This document shows positions 37,080-45,948 of a stretch of DNA of 64,000 bases, one piece after another. A program made the position numbers and the translations under genes. The stretch's first letter is position 1. Each line of letters begins with the position of its first letter. The DNA is taken from NCBI RefSeq assembly GCF_030268885.1, contig NZ_BSSA01000036.1, forward strand, positions 1 to 64,000, written 5' to 3'. The stretch is from Kitasatospora phosalacinea. Lineage in GTDB: Bacteria > Actinomycetota > Actinomycetes > Streptomycetales > Streptomycetaceae. The notes beneath the pieces were generated by a model. That model was not told the DNA's origin. It made no database searches and was given only the letters and a program-made list of their open reading frames with translations.

Positions 37080-37577
37080 TCAGCCCCGTCGCACCTCGTG
37101 CAGGAAGCAGCCGAACTCGACGGCCCGCACGTGCAGCACCGCGGTCGCCGGGTCCGCCAGCAACTCGGCGGCGATCCACGGGAGTTCGTCCGGCGCGCCG
37201 AGCTTCCCGCCGAGGATCCGGCCGTCCGCGGAGTAGGCCCGCAGCACCCGCGGCCCGCCGTGGAAGCCCTCCGGCCAGCCGCCGGGGTGCCCCGCGCACG
37301 GCTCGGCGTGCACGAACACCGGCCCGGTCTCCAGGTAGGGCCCGGGGTCGCAGCCGGTCTCGGCGGCCCAGCGCAGCAGCGGCGCGTACGACAGCAGGAC
37401 GATCCGCTCGCCGGGCCTGGCCCTGGTCAGGCAGCAGCGCAGCGGCTGGCCGCCCGGCCCGGCGTCGAAGGCCTCCCGGGCCCGCCCGGCGTCGTCGACC
37501 CGGCGCAGTGCGGCGAGCACCGGGCCGGGCACCGCCCGGACGTCCAGCGCGGTGGCGGTGGCAGCAGTGTTCTCCAT
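37080..37577 (-). CDS. DUF1203-domain protein
   Basis: 165 residues matching the DUF1203 pattern: CCLTRARPGERIVLLSYAPL, GPVFVHAEPC and HVRAVEFGCFLHEVRRG. The fold is unassigned; the Cys/His-rich ARPGE segment and VFVHAEPC are the family hallmarks. Function unknown. ATG 37577. Confidence 0.8.
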   Translation of the reverse strand: MENTAATATALDVRAVPGPVLAALRRVDDAGRAREAFDAGPGGQPLRCCLTRARPGERIVLLSYAPLLRWAAETGCDPGPYLETGPVFVHAEPCAGHPGGWPEGFHGGPRVLRAYSADGRILGGKLGAPDELPWIAAELLADPATAVLHVRAVEFGCFLHEVRRG

Positions 37578-37653
37578 GCCCCCAGCCTGCGCCGGGGCGC
37601 CCGTCCGGTCCGGCGGCTTCCGGACGTCGCGCTGCGCGGCGCCCCGCGGCCCC

Positions 37654-37708
37654 GGAACGCGGCGCGGCCCGCCGCAGCGTGCTGCTGCGACGGGCCGCGC
37701 CGCGTTCC
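37654..37708 (-). terminator. Terminator of the lipoprotein gene
   Basis: Perfect 18-bp arms (37654-37671 and 37691-37708, GGAACGCGGCGCGGCCCG and complement); the interior CGCAGC/GCTGCG forms a further stem. About 16 nt past the stop codon. Confidence 0.9.
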
Positions 37709-37723
37709 CGCGGTGGTGCCGGG

Positions 37724-39028
37724 TCAGGTGAGCTCGGGGCCCAGGGCCTTGATCTGGGCGAAGCCCAAGCCCTCCCGGTTGAGCTCCTCGGCGGTCTTCC
37801 GGTCGATGCCGAGGGCTTCCAGCTGGGCGTACTCGGACGCGGTCAGCGGCAGCGCCGGGGCGTAGGAGTCGATGCCGGAGCCGCCGGTGGAGAAGTCGCC
37901 GTCGTCCTCGAAGTCGCTGCCCTCGTCCATCGCGGCGAGCATGTCCTGGAACTTGCCCAGGTCGAGGTCGACGGCGTCGGCCGGGGCGGTGACGGCCTGG
38001 CCCTCGCCGGAGATGCCGATCCGCAGCGGGAGGTGGGTGGCCCAGCCGTCCTGGTCGGCGAACTGGGCCAGGTCGAAGGTGATCGCCTGGGCCCGGCCGT
38101 CCTTGAGCTGCACGTCGGCGTGGAAGTTCCGGTTCGGCACGCCGTCGAGCGCCCGGTCACCGGGGAGGTTCCGCGCCGAGCGGCCGGGGAGGTCCTCGGC
38201 GACCTTGCTGAACGACTCGTACAGGCTCTTGACCAGCGGACGGGCGGGCGCGGACACCCGGATCACGTCGGTGTCGCCGGTCTTGCCGAGGTCCTTCAGC
38301 GTGACGTTGTCGGAGATCGCGCCCTTCACCGAGTCGCAGAAGTGCTGCAGCACGGACGGGTCGAGCCCGGGCGCGCCCGCGTTGGCCCCCGCGCCGAGCC
38401 CGGCGCCCGACATCTGCCCGGACAGCTCCTTGAAGTCGTCCAGGCCGACCGCGATCCACTTGCCGTCGACCAGGTCCTTGAGCGGGGCGGCCTCGGCCGG
38501 GATGTCCGCCAGGCCCCGGTCGATCTCGCCCGGGTCCTCGCCGGACAGTTCGGCGATGCCGCGGACGTCGGCCTTGACGTACGCCTTGTCGCCGACGATG
38601 CGGACGTCGGCGTAGCTCTTGCCGTTCTTCTTGCTGTTCAGCGCGTAGCCGACCGCGGCGCCCCCGGTGCCGCCCCCGGTCCCGCCCGCGGCGCTGCAGC
38701 CGGAGTCGAAGCCCTTGAGGTCCTTGAGCGGCTTGTCGTAGCTGACCGCGACGGAGATCGACAGGTCGGAGAGGAGGTCGGCCTCCTTCTTCTCGATCGG
38801 CGAGTCGACCGCCTCGCCGAAGGCGACCAGGTCGGCGGAGCTCGCGTCGAGGGAGAGGTCGATCCGGATCGTCCGGGAGTCGCCGAGCTTGTCGAACGCG
38901 CTGCTGAGCTTCTCGCCGGCGTTCAGCTGCTTGACGGTGCTGCAGGCGACGAGACCGCCGCCGAGGAGGGCTGCCCCGGCGGTGACGGCTATCCCTGCGC
39001 GGACGGAGCGGCGGATGGCGGTGTTGAT
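37724..39028 (-). CDS. Secreted lipoprotein with apparent ATC start codon
   Basis: 434 residues if started at ATC 39026-39028. There is no in-frame ATG, GTG or TTG in the frame until Met at 38413, far inside the protein, yet the signal peptide is clear: NTAIRRSVRAGIAV and TAGAALLGGGLVAC with lipobox LVAC. AGGAG is 7 nt upstream of ATC, ideal spacing. The mature part has two similar halves of the LppX/LprAFG-like kind (AGEKLSSAFDKLGDSRTIRI; SADLVAFGEAVDSP) and a Gly-rich segment. Role unknown, perhaps a lipid-carrier lipoprotein. The ATC may be real, a mutation, or a sequence error. Confidence 0.8.
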   Translation of the reverse strand: MNTAIRRSVRAGIAVTAGAALLGGGLVACSTVKQLNAGEKLSSAFDKLGDSRTIRIDLSLDASSADLVAFGEAVDSPIEKKEADLLSDLSISVAVSYDKPLKDLKGFDSGCSAAGGTGGGTGGAAVGYALNSKKNGKSYADVRIVGDKAYVKADVRGIAELSGEDPGEIDRGLADIPAEAAPLKDLVDGKWIAVGLDDFKELSGQMSGAGLGAGANAGAPGLDPSVLQHFCDSVKGAISDNVTLKDLGKTGDTDVIRVSAPARPLVKSLYESFSKVAEDLPGRSARNLPGDRALDGVPNRNFHADVQLKDGRAQAITFDLAQFADQDGWATHLPLRIGISGEGQAVTAPADAVDLDLGKFQDMLAAMDEGSDFEDDGDFSTGGSGIDSYAPALPLTASEYAQLEALGIDRKTAEELNREGLGFAQIKALGPELT

Positions 39029-39222
39029 GGCTTGGCTCCTGCTACTGGAGACGGTTCGGGCCCGGTCGGCCCTGCCGCGGAGGCAAGCTCAGCACAGTGA
39101 TGCGTCCCCCCGCACGCGAATATTTTTACCATCCGTTTAGGACGTTCTCAGGAGACCCCCACCTCCGTGCCCGAACCGTATCCGTCGCGTGTCCGCCGCG
39201 CGGCCCGGCGCCCGACGTCGCG
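39029..39222. other. Intergenic region upstream of the lipoprotein gene
   Basis: Contains a locally AT-rich run (ATATTTTTACCATCC, 39120-39134) that is the probable promoter of the minus-strand lipoprotein gene, and the end of the L,D-transpeptidase gene. No further gene. Confidence 0.4.
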
Positions 39223-40500
39223 TCAGACGGCGCTCCCGGCGACCCAGTCCGACCAGCTCATGTTCCAGCCGTTCAGGCCGTTGGACGGACTGACCGTCCG
39301 GTCACCGGAGTTGATCACCTCGACCACGTCGCCGACCATCGAGCTCGCGTAGAACTTCGCCGCGTCGGTGCTCGGGTCGTTGCCGCCCTGCACGTCCTGC
39401 AGCGCGATGCAGCCGTGGCTGGTGTTGTCGTTGCCGAACTGCGAGGCGGGCGACCAGTAGTTGCCGTGGATGAAGGTGCCCGAGGTGGTCAGCCGCTGGG
39501 CGTGCGGCACGTCCGGGATGTCGTACTCGCTGCCCAGGCCGACCGTGCTGGAGTTCATCCGGGTCTGCTGGTACTTCTCCGAGATCACCAGCTTGCCGCC
39601 CCAGGTGCGGTGGTCGGGCGCGCCGCCGATCACCGGGTAGGTCGCGGTGACCTTGCCGTCGGTGCGGACGGTGAGGGTGTCGGCGGTCAGGTCGGCGGTG
39701 GAGACCTGGCTGCGGCCGACGGTGAAGGTGACGTCCTTGGACTGCGTCCCGTACACGCCCTTGGCCCCGGCCACGTCCTTGAGCCGCAGCCTGAGGGTGA
39801 CCTTGGTGCCCTTCGCCCAGTACTCCTGCGGGCGGAAGTCGAGCCGGGTGGAGTCGAACCAGTGCCCGACGACCTCCACCGGCGGGTCGGCGACCACGGT
39901 GATCGCCTGCTGGACGGCCCTGCGGTCGGTGATCGCCTTGTTGAAGTTGATCGACACCGGCATGCCGACGCCGACGGTGGTGCCGTCCTCGGGGGTGAAG
40001 TAGCCGACGAAGGTGTTGGCCGGGGAGGCGGTGGAGAAGCTCGCGTTGGCGTCGGCCGGGCGCTGGTCGCCGTCCACGGCGGAGGCGGCGACGGTGTACC
40101 GGGTGCCGCTGGAGAGCTTGGCGGTGGAGGTCCAGCTGGCCTTGTCGGCGGAGAGCTGCCCGGCTATCGGCTTCCCGGTGCCGTCGGTGACGGTGACCGA
40201 GACCAGGGTGCCGTCCTGCACGGTGACGGTGACCGGCTGGGTGAACGACGCGGCGGTGGTGCCGTCGGCGGGTGTGACGGTGATCTGCGCGACCGAGGCC
40301 TTGGGGCTGGTCGACGGGCTGCCGGAGGCTTCGCCCCCGGCCGGGGCCGAGCCGGAGGTGCCCGTGGCGGCGGGCTTCCCGCCGCCGTCGCCCGAGCAGG
40401 CGGCGAGCAGCAGCACGGGAGCGCCCAGCAGCCCGGAGAGCACGCCGCGCCGGCTCCAGTTGCCGCCGCGCGGCCGGTCCTGCTTCTCCGCTGCGGTCAC
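39223..40500 (-). CDS. L,D-transpeptidase lipoprotein (Ig-like plus YkuD)
   Basis: 425 residues. Tat-like/lipoprotein signal (NWSRRGVLSGLLGAPVLLLA with lipobox LAAC), a Ser/Gly-rich linker, two Ig-like domains (VAQITVTPADGTTAASF; FVGYFTPEDGTTVGVGMPV), and a C-terminal YkuD domain with HGNYW and the catalytic SHGCIAL Cys. It forms 3-3 cross-links in peptidoglycan on the outer face. GTG 40500 (after GAGGAG, 7 nt) is preferred over the ATG at 40530, which has no site. Confidence 0.95.
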   Translation of the reverse strand: MTAAEKQDRPRGGNWSRRGVLSGLLGAPVLLLAACSGDGGGKPAATGTSGSAPAGGEASGSPSTSPKASVAQITVTPADGTTAASFTQPVTVTVQDGTLVSVTVTDGTGKPIAGQLSADKASWTSTAKLSSGTRYTVAASAVDGDQRPADANASFSTASPANTFVGYFTPEDGTTVGVGMPVSINFNKAITDRRAVQQAITVVADPPVEVVGHWFDSTRLDFRPQEYWAKGTKVTLRLRLKDVAGAKGVYGTQSKDVTFTVGRSQVSTADLTADTLTVRTDGKVTATYPVIGGAPDHRTWGGKLVISEKYQQTRMNSSTVGLGSEYDIPDVPHAQRLTTSGTFIHGNYWSPASQFGNDNTSHGCIALQDVQGGNDPSTDAAKFYASSMVGDVVEVINSGDRTVSPSNGLNGWNMSWSDWVAGSAV

Positions 40501-40580
40501 GTCCACGCTCCTCGTCCCAAGATCACTCATTTATGTGCAGATCGTACGAGAGTACCCAAGTGACCCGTAGAACGGACAAA

Positions 40581-40609
40581 AGCCCGGTCCGGGGGTACCG
40601 GACCGGGCT
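40581..40609 (-). terminator. Hairpin between two minus-strand genes
   Basis: Perfect 12-bp arms AGCCCGGTCCGG / CCGGACCGGGCT with a 5-nt loop, 23 nt beyond the stop codon of the acidic-protein gene. It isolates that gene from the L,D-transpeptidase gene. Confidence 0.8.
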
Positions 40610-40632
40610 CGTGGACGGGGGGAGGGGCGGCG

Positions 40633-40959
40633 TCACTGCACCTCGTACTCGTCCCAGCTCTCGTCGTCGGGGTCGTACTCGGTGCTGGCGGACTCCCAGG
40701 TCGCGGAGGCGAGCTCCACCCCGGGGATGTCGCCGAGCAGCGAGACCGGGTCGACGAAGTGGGCGAGCGAACCGGTCGGGTCCACCTCGATCGCCTCGAC
40801 GGCCTGGGCCCGCTCGTCGTCCTCCAGGTACTCGTCCGAGGCGACCTGGGTGAGCGCGGCGGCCTTCAGGGCCCCCTCGTCGGTGATCTCGGCGATCAGC
40901 TCGATGGTGAGGCGAACGTAGCGCGGTGCGTCCTGCTCGGGCAGGTCGGTGCTGGTCAT
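40633..40959 (-). CDS. Small acidic protein, unknown function
   Basis: 108 residues, strongly acidic at the C-terminus (EYDPDDESWDEYEVQ), no signal peptide. Conserved-looking motif RLTIELIAEITDEGALKAAA. Probably cytosolic; I do not recognise the family, and a role as an inhibitor or partner protein is only a guess. ATG 40959. Its leader runs into the unassigned region below. Confidence 0.7.
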   Translation of the reverse strand: MTSTDLPEQDAPRYVRLTIELIAEITDEGALKAAALTQVASDEYLEDDERAQAVEAIEVDPTGSLAHFVDPVSLLGDIPGVELASATWESASTEYDPDDESWDEYEVQ

Positions 40960-41431
40960 GACAGCGAGCCTAGGGCCTCGCACACCCTTCCGGGAAAGCG
41001 GCCGCCCCCGCGGCCGGGCGCCGGGGCCCGGACACGAGGAAGGGCCGGCCCGGGCGAACCCGGACCGGCCCTGCCTCCTCCGCTCGGACTCCCCCACCCG
41101 GGAGCTCGCGGAGCCGCGCCTCGCGGCGCGATATCTTCCGTGGGAACCGCCGCACCCTGATGACAGGGGCGGGACGACGGCGCCTCCCACGGACCGGACA
41201 CGGTGGGCCGGGTCAGGGCCGACCGGTCGTGTCCTTGGTGACCCCGGAGGCTGGGGAGCCGCTCCCTTCCTCCGCTGTCACCGCTCTCGGCTTCTTGCCG
41301 TGCTTCAAAGATGCCCTGCCCGTGTTAACCGGGTGATGCGCTGTTGTGACGTCCGAGTACCAACTGTCCCGGCCGCCGCCTTTCCCCCGAACGGCGCACG
41401 CCCCCGGCGCGGAAGGGCCCCTGAGAAGCCG
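40960..41431. other. 470-nt stretch with orphan hairpin and possible small ORF
   Basis: No gene of normal size. On the minus strand there is a hairpin at 41041-41072 (AGGGCCGG / CCGGCCCT with inner pairs) not attached to any known gene, and a 31-residue frame at 41213-41308 that starts with TTG (LKHGKKPRAVTAEEGSGS), preceded by AGGG. A second hairpin-like GC run lies at about 41098-41130. This could be a small RNA or a peptide gene. Confidence 0.4.
41041..41072 (-). terminator. Orphan hairpin upstream of the acidic-protein gene
   Basis: Outer arms AGGGCCGG (41041-41048) and CCGGCCCT (41065-41072), with inner CCCGGG / CCCGG pairing and one bulge. Orientation would end a minus-strand transcript coming from about 41300. 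Confidence 0.5.
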
Positions 41432-42832
41432 TCAGTGACCGGCCCGGGCGGTCAGGAACGCCAGCAGGTCCTGCCTGGTCACGATGCCCTGCGGCTTGCC
41501 CTCGACCAGCACCACCACCGCGTCGGCCTTCTCCAGCACCGCCATCAGGTTGGTCACCGTCTCGCCCGAACCCACCACCGGCAGCGGCTTCGACATCACC
41601 TTGTCCAGGGTGTCGGTCAGCTGGATCCGCCCGTTGAACAGGCCCTCCAGCAGCTCGCGCTCCACCACCGAGCCGACCACCTCGCCCGCCATGATGTCCG
41701 GGTGCCCGGCGCCCTGGGAGACCACCGGCATCTGCGAGACCCCGAAGTCCTGCAGCACCCGGACCGCCTCGGCGACCGTCTCACCGGGGTGCATGTGCAC
41801 GAACTGCGGGATGCCCTCGTGCTCGATCGCGTCCTTGCGGGCCAGCACCTCGCCGATGTGCGCCTCGTCGGTGGCGGCCGGCAGGAAGCCGTAGTCCGCC
41901 ATCCAGTCGTCGTTGAAGATCTTCGACAGGTAGCCGCGGCCGCCGTCCGGCAGCAGCACCACCACCACGTCGTCCGGCCCCAGCTCCCGCGCCACCTCCA
42001 GCGCCGCCACCACGGCCATCCCGCAGGAGCCGCCGACCAGCAGGCCCTCCTCCTTGGCCAGCCGCCGGGTCATCTGGAACGAGTCCTTGTCCGAGACCGC
42101 CACGATCCGGTCCGCGACCTGCCGGTCGTACGCGGTCGGCCAGAAGTCCTCGCCGACGCCCTCCACCAGGTACGGCCGCCCGGTGCCGCCCGAGTACACC
42201 GACCCCTCCGGGTCCGCCCCGATCACCTGCACCTTCCCGCCGGAGACCTCCTTCAGGTAGTTGCCCGTCCCGGAGATCGTCCCGCCGGTGCCGACGCCCG
42301 CCACGAAGTGGGTGATCCGCCCCTCGGTCTGCGCCCACAGCTCCGGGCCGGTCGAGTGGTAGTGCGAGGCCGGGTTCTCCGGGTTGGAGTACTGGTCCGG
42401 CTTCCACGCGTTCGGGGTCTCCCGGACCAGCCGGTCCGAGACGTTGTAGTACGAGTCCGGGTGCTCGGGCGCGACCGCGGTCGGGCAGACCACCACCTCC
42501 GCCCCGTACGCCCGCAGCGTGTTGATCTTGTCCGTCGACACCTTGTCCGGGCAGACGAAGATGCACTTGTAGCCCTTCTGCTGGGCCACGATCGCCAGCC
42601 CCACCCCGGTGTTGCCGCTGGTGGGCTCGACGATCGTCCCGCCGGGCTTGAGCGCGCCGGAAGCCTCCGCCGCCTCGATCATCCGCATCGCGATCCGGTC
42701 CTTCACCGAACCGCCCGGATTGAAGTACTCGACCTTGGCCAGCACGGTGGCGCTGATCCCCTCGGCGACCTTGTTGAGCTTCACCAACGGGGTGTCGCCG
42801 ACCAGCTCGATGATCGAATTGTGGTACCGCAC
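41432..42832 (-). CDS. cbs: Cystathionine beta-synthase
   Basis: 466 residues, PLP fold type II. It condenses serine (or O-acetylserine) with homocysteine to cystathionine in reverse transsulfuration. The PLP lysine (K44) is in GGSVKDRIAMRM; the substrate loop EPTSGNTGVGLA and phosphate loop GVGTGGTISGTG are intact. The C-terminal 120 residues hold two CBS domains (HPGETVAEAVRVLQDFGVSQ; KPLPVVGSGETVTNLMAVLE) that probably bind a nucleotide or S-adenosylmethionine. The start is GTG 42832 with GGGAGGA 6 nt upstream. Confidence 0.95.
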   Translation of the reverse strand: MRYHNSIIELVGDTPLVKLNKVAEGISATVLAKVEYFNPGGSVKDRIAMRMIEAAEASGALKPGGTIVEPTSGNTGVGLAIVAQQKGYKCIFVCPDKVSTDKINTLRAYGAEVVVCPTAVAPEHPDSYYNVSDRLVRETPNAWKPDQYSNPENPASHYHSTGPELWAQTEGRITHFVAGVGTGGTISGTGNYLKEVSGGKVQVIGADPEGSVYSGGTGRPYLVEGVGEDFWPTAYDRQVADRIVAVSDKDSFQMTRRLAKEEGLLVGGSCGMAVVAALEVARELGPDDVVVVLLPDGGRGYLSKIFNDDWMADYGFLPAATDEAHIGEVLARKDAIEHEGIPQFVHMHPGETVAEAVRVLQDFGVSQMPVVSQGAGHPDIMAGEVVGSVVERELLEGLFNGRIQLTDTLDKVMSKPLPVVGSGETVTNLMAVLEKADAVVVLVEGKPQGIVTRQDLLAFLTARAGH

Positions 42833-42952
42833 GGGGGTCCTCCCGGTCCGTGGCATCACTGTTGTGCCGAAACCCCCACCCTAGGCCCCGCCCCGCACCA
42901 CACCCCCCACGACGGAACCGAAACCACCACCACCCCAGACAACGCCCCGGAC

Positions 42953-43289
42953 CCGCCCCAGGCAATCCCACTCCCCCAGCGCCCCCGGGGAGCCCCCGGC
43001 CCCGCCACAGGCGATCCCCGCAGCCCCCAGGCCCGCCGCACGCGGCCCCGCCCCCTGGGGGGCCTGCCGCAGGCAATCCCGCTCCCCCAGAGCCCCCCGG
43101 GCCCGCCGCAGGCGGCCCCCGCAGCCCTCGGATCCGCCGCAGGCGATCCCGCTCCCCGCCCAGGCCCGCCGCAGGCGGCCCCTCTACCGGCCCCCAGATC
43201 CGCCGCAGGCGCGGTCCCCGGCCCCCGGCCCCCAAGCCCGCCGCAGGCGATCTCGTCCCACCTCGCCGCCCGCCCGCACAGGCGCTCCC
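42953..43289. repeat. Ten-copy degenerate repeat array between cbs and the SGNH gene
   Basis: The core CCGCCGCAGGCGATCCC or a close variant occurs at 42953, 43002, 43033, 43064, 43103, 43134, 43166, 43200, 43238 and 43272. Spacing is 31-39 bp, except the first gap (49 bp). Spacers are rich in CCCCC. It lies between divergent genes in non-coding sequence, with a strong C bias on the plus strand. It lacks the conserved repeats and unique spacers of a CRISPR array. Function unknown. Confidence 0.75.
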
Positions 43290-43427
43290 TCCCCCAGGCC
43301 CCCGCGCTCCCGGCTCCCGGCTCCCGGTCCGGCGGGTGGGTGGTTCTGGATGGGCGGGCCGGTACGGCGGGGCGCGCGGGGGGTACGAGTGGGAGTACCG
43401 GTGTGCGGAGTGGAGAGGGGGTTGCCG

Positions 43428-44573
43428 ATGACCGGCTCGCAGGCGTCGAGGGCCCGGGTGGCGCGGCGGATCGCCACGGCGGCGGCGTACGGGGGTGGTG
43501 GGCTGGGGCTGCTGGGGGTGGGGCTGGCGGGGGTGCTGTTGACGGAGAGCCGGATGGCGATCCGGGCGATCGGGGTGCTGGAGGGCGATCCGCCGCGGGC
43601 GGACGGCCTGTACGGCGAGGGGTTCGCCGATCCGGCGGACCGGCGGCGGCCGCTGGTGCTGGCGTTCCTGGGCGACTCGACGGCGGCGGGCCTGGGGGTG
43701 CAGCGGGCGCAGGAGACCCCGGGCGCACTGCTCGCCTCGGGGCTGGCCTCGGTCGCGGAGCGCCGGGTCCAGTTGGTGAACGTGGCGAAGTCGGGGGCGC
43801 GCTCCTCGGACCTGGCCCGTCAGCTGGCGCTGGTCTCGGCGCTGCCGCACCGGCCCGACGTCGCGGTGGTGATGATCGGCGCGAACGACGTGACCCGGCA
43901 CGCCCCGGCGGCCCGCAGCGTGCGGGAGCTGGGCGAGGCGGTGGGCGCACTGGTCTCGGCGGGGTGCCACGTGGTGGTGGGCACGTGCCCCGACCTGGGG
44001 ACGATCAAGCCGGTGCGGCCGCCACTGCGGTGGGTGGCGCGGCGGTTGAGCCGACAGCTCGCGGCGGCGCAGACGATCGCGGTGGTGGAGGCGGGCGGGC
44101 GGACGGTCTCGCTGGGTTCGCTGCTGGGCCCGGAGTTCGCGACGCGCCCGGAGCTGTTCGCCGCGGACCGCTACCACCCGTCGGCGCAGGGGTACGCGAC
44201 GGCGTCGATGGCGCTGCTGCCCTCGTTGTGCGCGGCGCTGGGGCTGTGGCCGCAGGAGTCGCCGGAGGCGGGCGGCGCGGTGGAGCCGCAGGCGGTGCTG
44301 CCGGTGGCGGTGGCGGCCGCCGCGGCGGCTGGTCGTTCGGGTACGGAGGTGACGGCGGCGGGCCCGGCGAACGGCACCTGGCGCTGGGCGACGCTGAAGC
44401 AGCGCTTCCGCCTGGCCCTCCCGCACGGCGCGGACGCGGAACCGGACGCGGAGCCGGGAGGGGAGTCGACCGGGGCGGGCCCGACGGAGCTGGCCGGCGG
44501 TGGCGGCCCGCGGGCGATCACGTCGGCGAACTCACATCCGGAGGCGGATGACGCCGGGGCTACCAAGCGGTAA
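43428..44573 (+). CDS. SGNH/GDSL hydrolase with N-terminal membrane anchor
   Basis: 381 residues. An N-terminal hydrophobic helix (AAYGGGGLGLLGVGLAGVLL) anchors an SGNH hydrolase domain: block I FLGDSTAAGLG with the nucleophile Ser, block III MIGANDVTRH, block V DRYHPSAQGYA with Asp-His. A low-complexity Ala/Pro/Gly tail of about 100 residues follows. Probably an extracytoplasmic esterase or lipase; substrate unknown. ATG 43428 has GGAGAGGGG upstream. It is followed by the thiolase gene (56-nt gap). Confidence 0.9.
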   Translation: MTGSQASRARVARRIATAAAYGGGGLGLLGVGLAGVLLTESRMAIRAIGVLEGDPPRADGLYGEGFADPADRRRPLVLAFLGDSTAAGLGVQRAQETPGALLASGLASVAERRVQLVNVAKSGARSSDLARQLALVSALPHRPDVAVVMIGANDVTRHAPAARSVRELGEAVGALVSAGCHVVVGTCPDLGTIKPVRPPLRWVARRLSRQLAAAQTIAVVEAGGRTVSLGSLLGPEFATRPELFAADRYHPSAQGYATASMALLPSLCAALGLWPQESPEAGGAVEPQAVLPVAVAAAAAAGRSGTEVTAAGPANGTWRWATLKQRFRLALPHGADAEPDAEPGGESTGAGPTELAGGGGPRAITSANSHPEADDAGATKR

Positions 44574-44629
44574 CTTTCCCCGGAGATCCACCGGATCGCA
44601 CCCCGAGGTCACTCAGCGAGGAGCCCGCC

Positions 44630-45850
44630 ATGCCCGAAGCCGTCATCGTCAGCGCCGCCCGTTCGCCGATCGGCCGGGCGTTCAAGGGGTCGCTGAAGGA
44701 CCTCCGCCCGGACGACCTGACCGCGCAGGTGATCGGCGCCGCGCTGGCGAAGGTCCCGCAGCTGGACCCGCGGCAGATCGACGACCTGATGCTGGGCTGC
44801 GGCCTGCCGGGCGGCGAGCAGGGCCACAACCTGGCCCGGATCGTGGCCGTCCAGATGGGCATGGACTACCTGCCGGGCGCGACGATCACCCGCTACTGCT
44901 CCTCGTCCCTGCAGACGACCCGGATGGCGCTGCACGCGATCAGGGCGGGCGAGGGCGACGTCTTCGTCTCGGCGGGCGTCGAGACCGTCTCCCGCTCGGT
45001 CAACGGCACCTCGGACGGCATGCCGGGCACCACGAACCCGCTGTTCGACGAGGCGCAGGCGCGCACCAAGCACCGCGCCGAGACCGGCGGCGGCGAGTGG
45101 CACGACCCGCGCGAGGACGGCCTGCTGCCGGACGCGTACATCGCGATGGGGCAGACCGCGGAGAACCTGGCCGCGCTGAAGGGGATCACCCGGGCCGAGC
45201 AGGACGAGTTCGGCGTGCGCTCGCAGAACCTGGCGGAGGCGGCGATCGCGGCCGGTTTCTGGCAGCGCGAGATCACCCCGGTGACGCTGCCGGACGGCAC
45301 GGTGGTGAGCGCGGACGACGGCCCGCGCGCGGGCGTGACGCTGGAGGCGGTCTCCGGGCTGAAGCCGGTGTTCCGCCCCGACGGTACCGTCACGGCTGGT
45401 AACTGCTGCCCGCTGAACGACGGCGCGGCCGCGCTGGTGGTCATGTCGGACACCAAGGCGCGCGAGCTGGGCATCACGCCGCTGGCCCGGGTGGTGTCCA
45501 CCGGCGTCTCCGCGCTCTCCCCGGAGATCATGGGCTACGGCCCGGTGGAGGCGTCGAAGCAGGCGCTGCGGCGGGCCGGCCTGTCGATCGGCGACATCGA
45601 CCTGGTGGAGATCAACGAGGCGTTCGCGGCCCAGGTCATCCCGTCCTACCGGGACCTCGGCGTGGACCTGGACCGGCTGAACGTGAACGGCGGCGCGATC
45701 GCGGTCGGGCACCCGTTCGGCATGACCGGCGCCCGGATCACCACCACGCTGATCAACTCCCTCCAGTGGCACGACAAGCAGTTCGGCCTGGAGACCATGT
45801 GCGTGGGCGGCGGGCAGGGCATGGCGATGGTGATCGAGCGCCTGAGCTGA
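44630..45850 (+). CDS. Acetyl-CoA C-acyltransferase (thiolase)
   Basis: 406 residues. The thiolase active-site Cys is in [16 protein letters not shown], the second Cys/His motifs in [26 protein letters not shown] and [11 protein letters not shown], all intact. It catalyses thiolytic cleavage or Claisen condensation of acyl-CoA esters (beta-oxidation or acetoacetyl-CoA synthesis); chain length is not evident. GAGGAG lies upstream of ATG 44630. Confidence 0.95.
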   Translation: MPEAVIVSAARSPIGRAFKGSLKDLRPDDLTAQVIGAALAKVPQLDPRQIDDLMLGCGLPGGEQGHNLARIVAVQMGMDYLPGATITRYCSSSLQTTRMALHAIRAGEGDVFVSAGVETVSRSVNGTSDGMPGTTNPLFDEAQARTKHRAETGGGEWHDPREDGLLPDAYIAMGQTAENLAALKGITRAEQDEFGVRSQNLAEAAIAAGFWQREITPVTLPDGTVVSADDGPRAGVTLEAVSGLKPVFRPDGTVTAGNCCPLNDGAAALVVMSDTKARELGITPLARVVSTGVSALSPEIMGYGPVEASKQALRRAGLSIGDIDLVEINEAFAAQVIPSYRDLGVDLDRLNVNGGAIAVGHPFGMTGARITTTLINSLQWHDKQFGLETMCVGGGQGMAMVIERLS

Positions 45851-45909
45851 CCCGGAGGGGGCCGCTGTGGCGCGCGTCTCATCCATTCGGAGTGACACTG
45901 CGTAATTGA

Positions 45910-45948
45910 GGGCCGGATCACACCGCGGGTGTGGTCCGGCCCGTTTTT
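45910..45948 (+). terminator. Rho-independent terminator of the thiolase gene
   Basis: Arms GGGCCGGATCACACC and GGTGTGGTCCGGCCC (one mismatch), 3-nt loop, followed by GTTTTT, so this one has a U-tract. Confidence 0.9.

Noticed and set aside
42953-43289. CRISPR array
   Set aside because: Repeats are degenerate, spacers are C-rich and similar to each other, there is no cas gene, and spacing varies.
40949-44551. Long plus-strand frame opposite and across cbs and the SGNH gene
   Set aside because: Contains Gly/Arg/Pro-rich shadow sequence; cbs and the SGNH hydrolase are the real genes.
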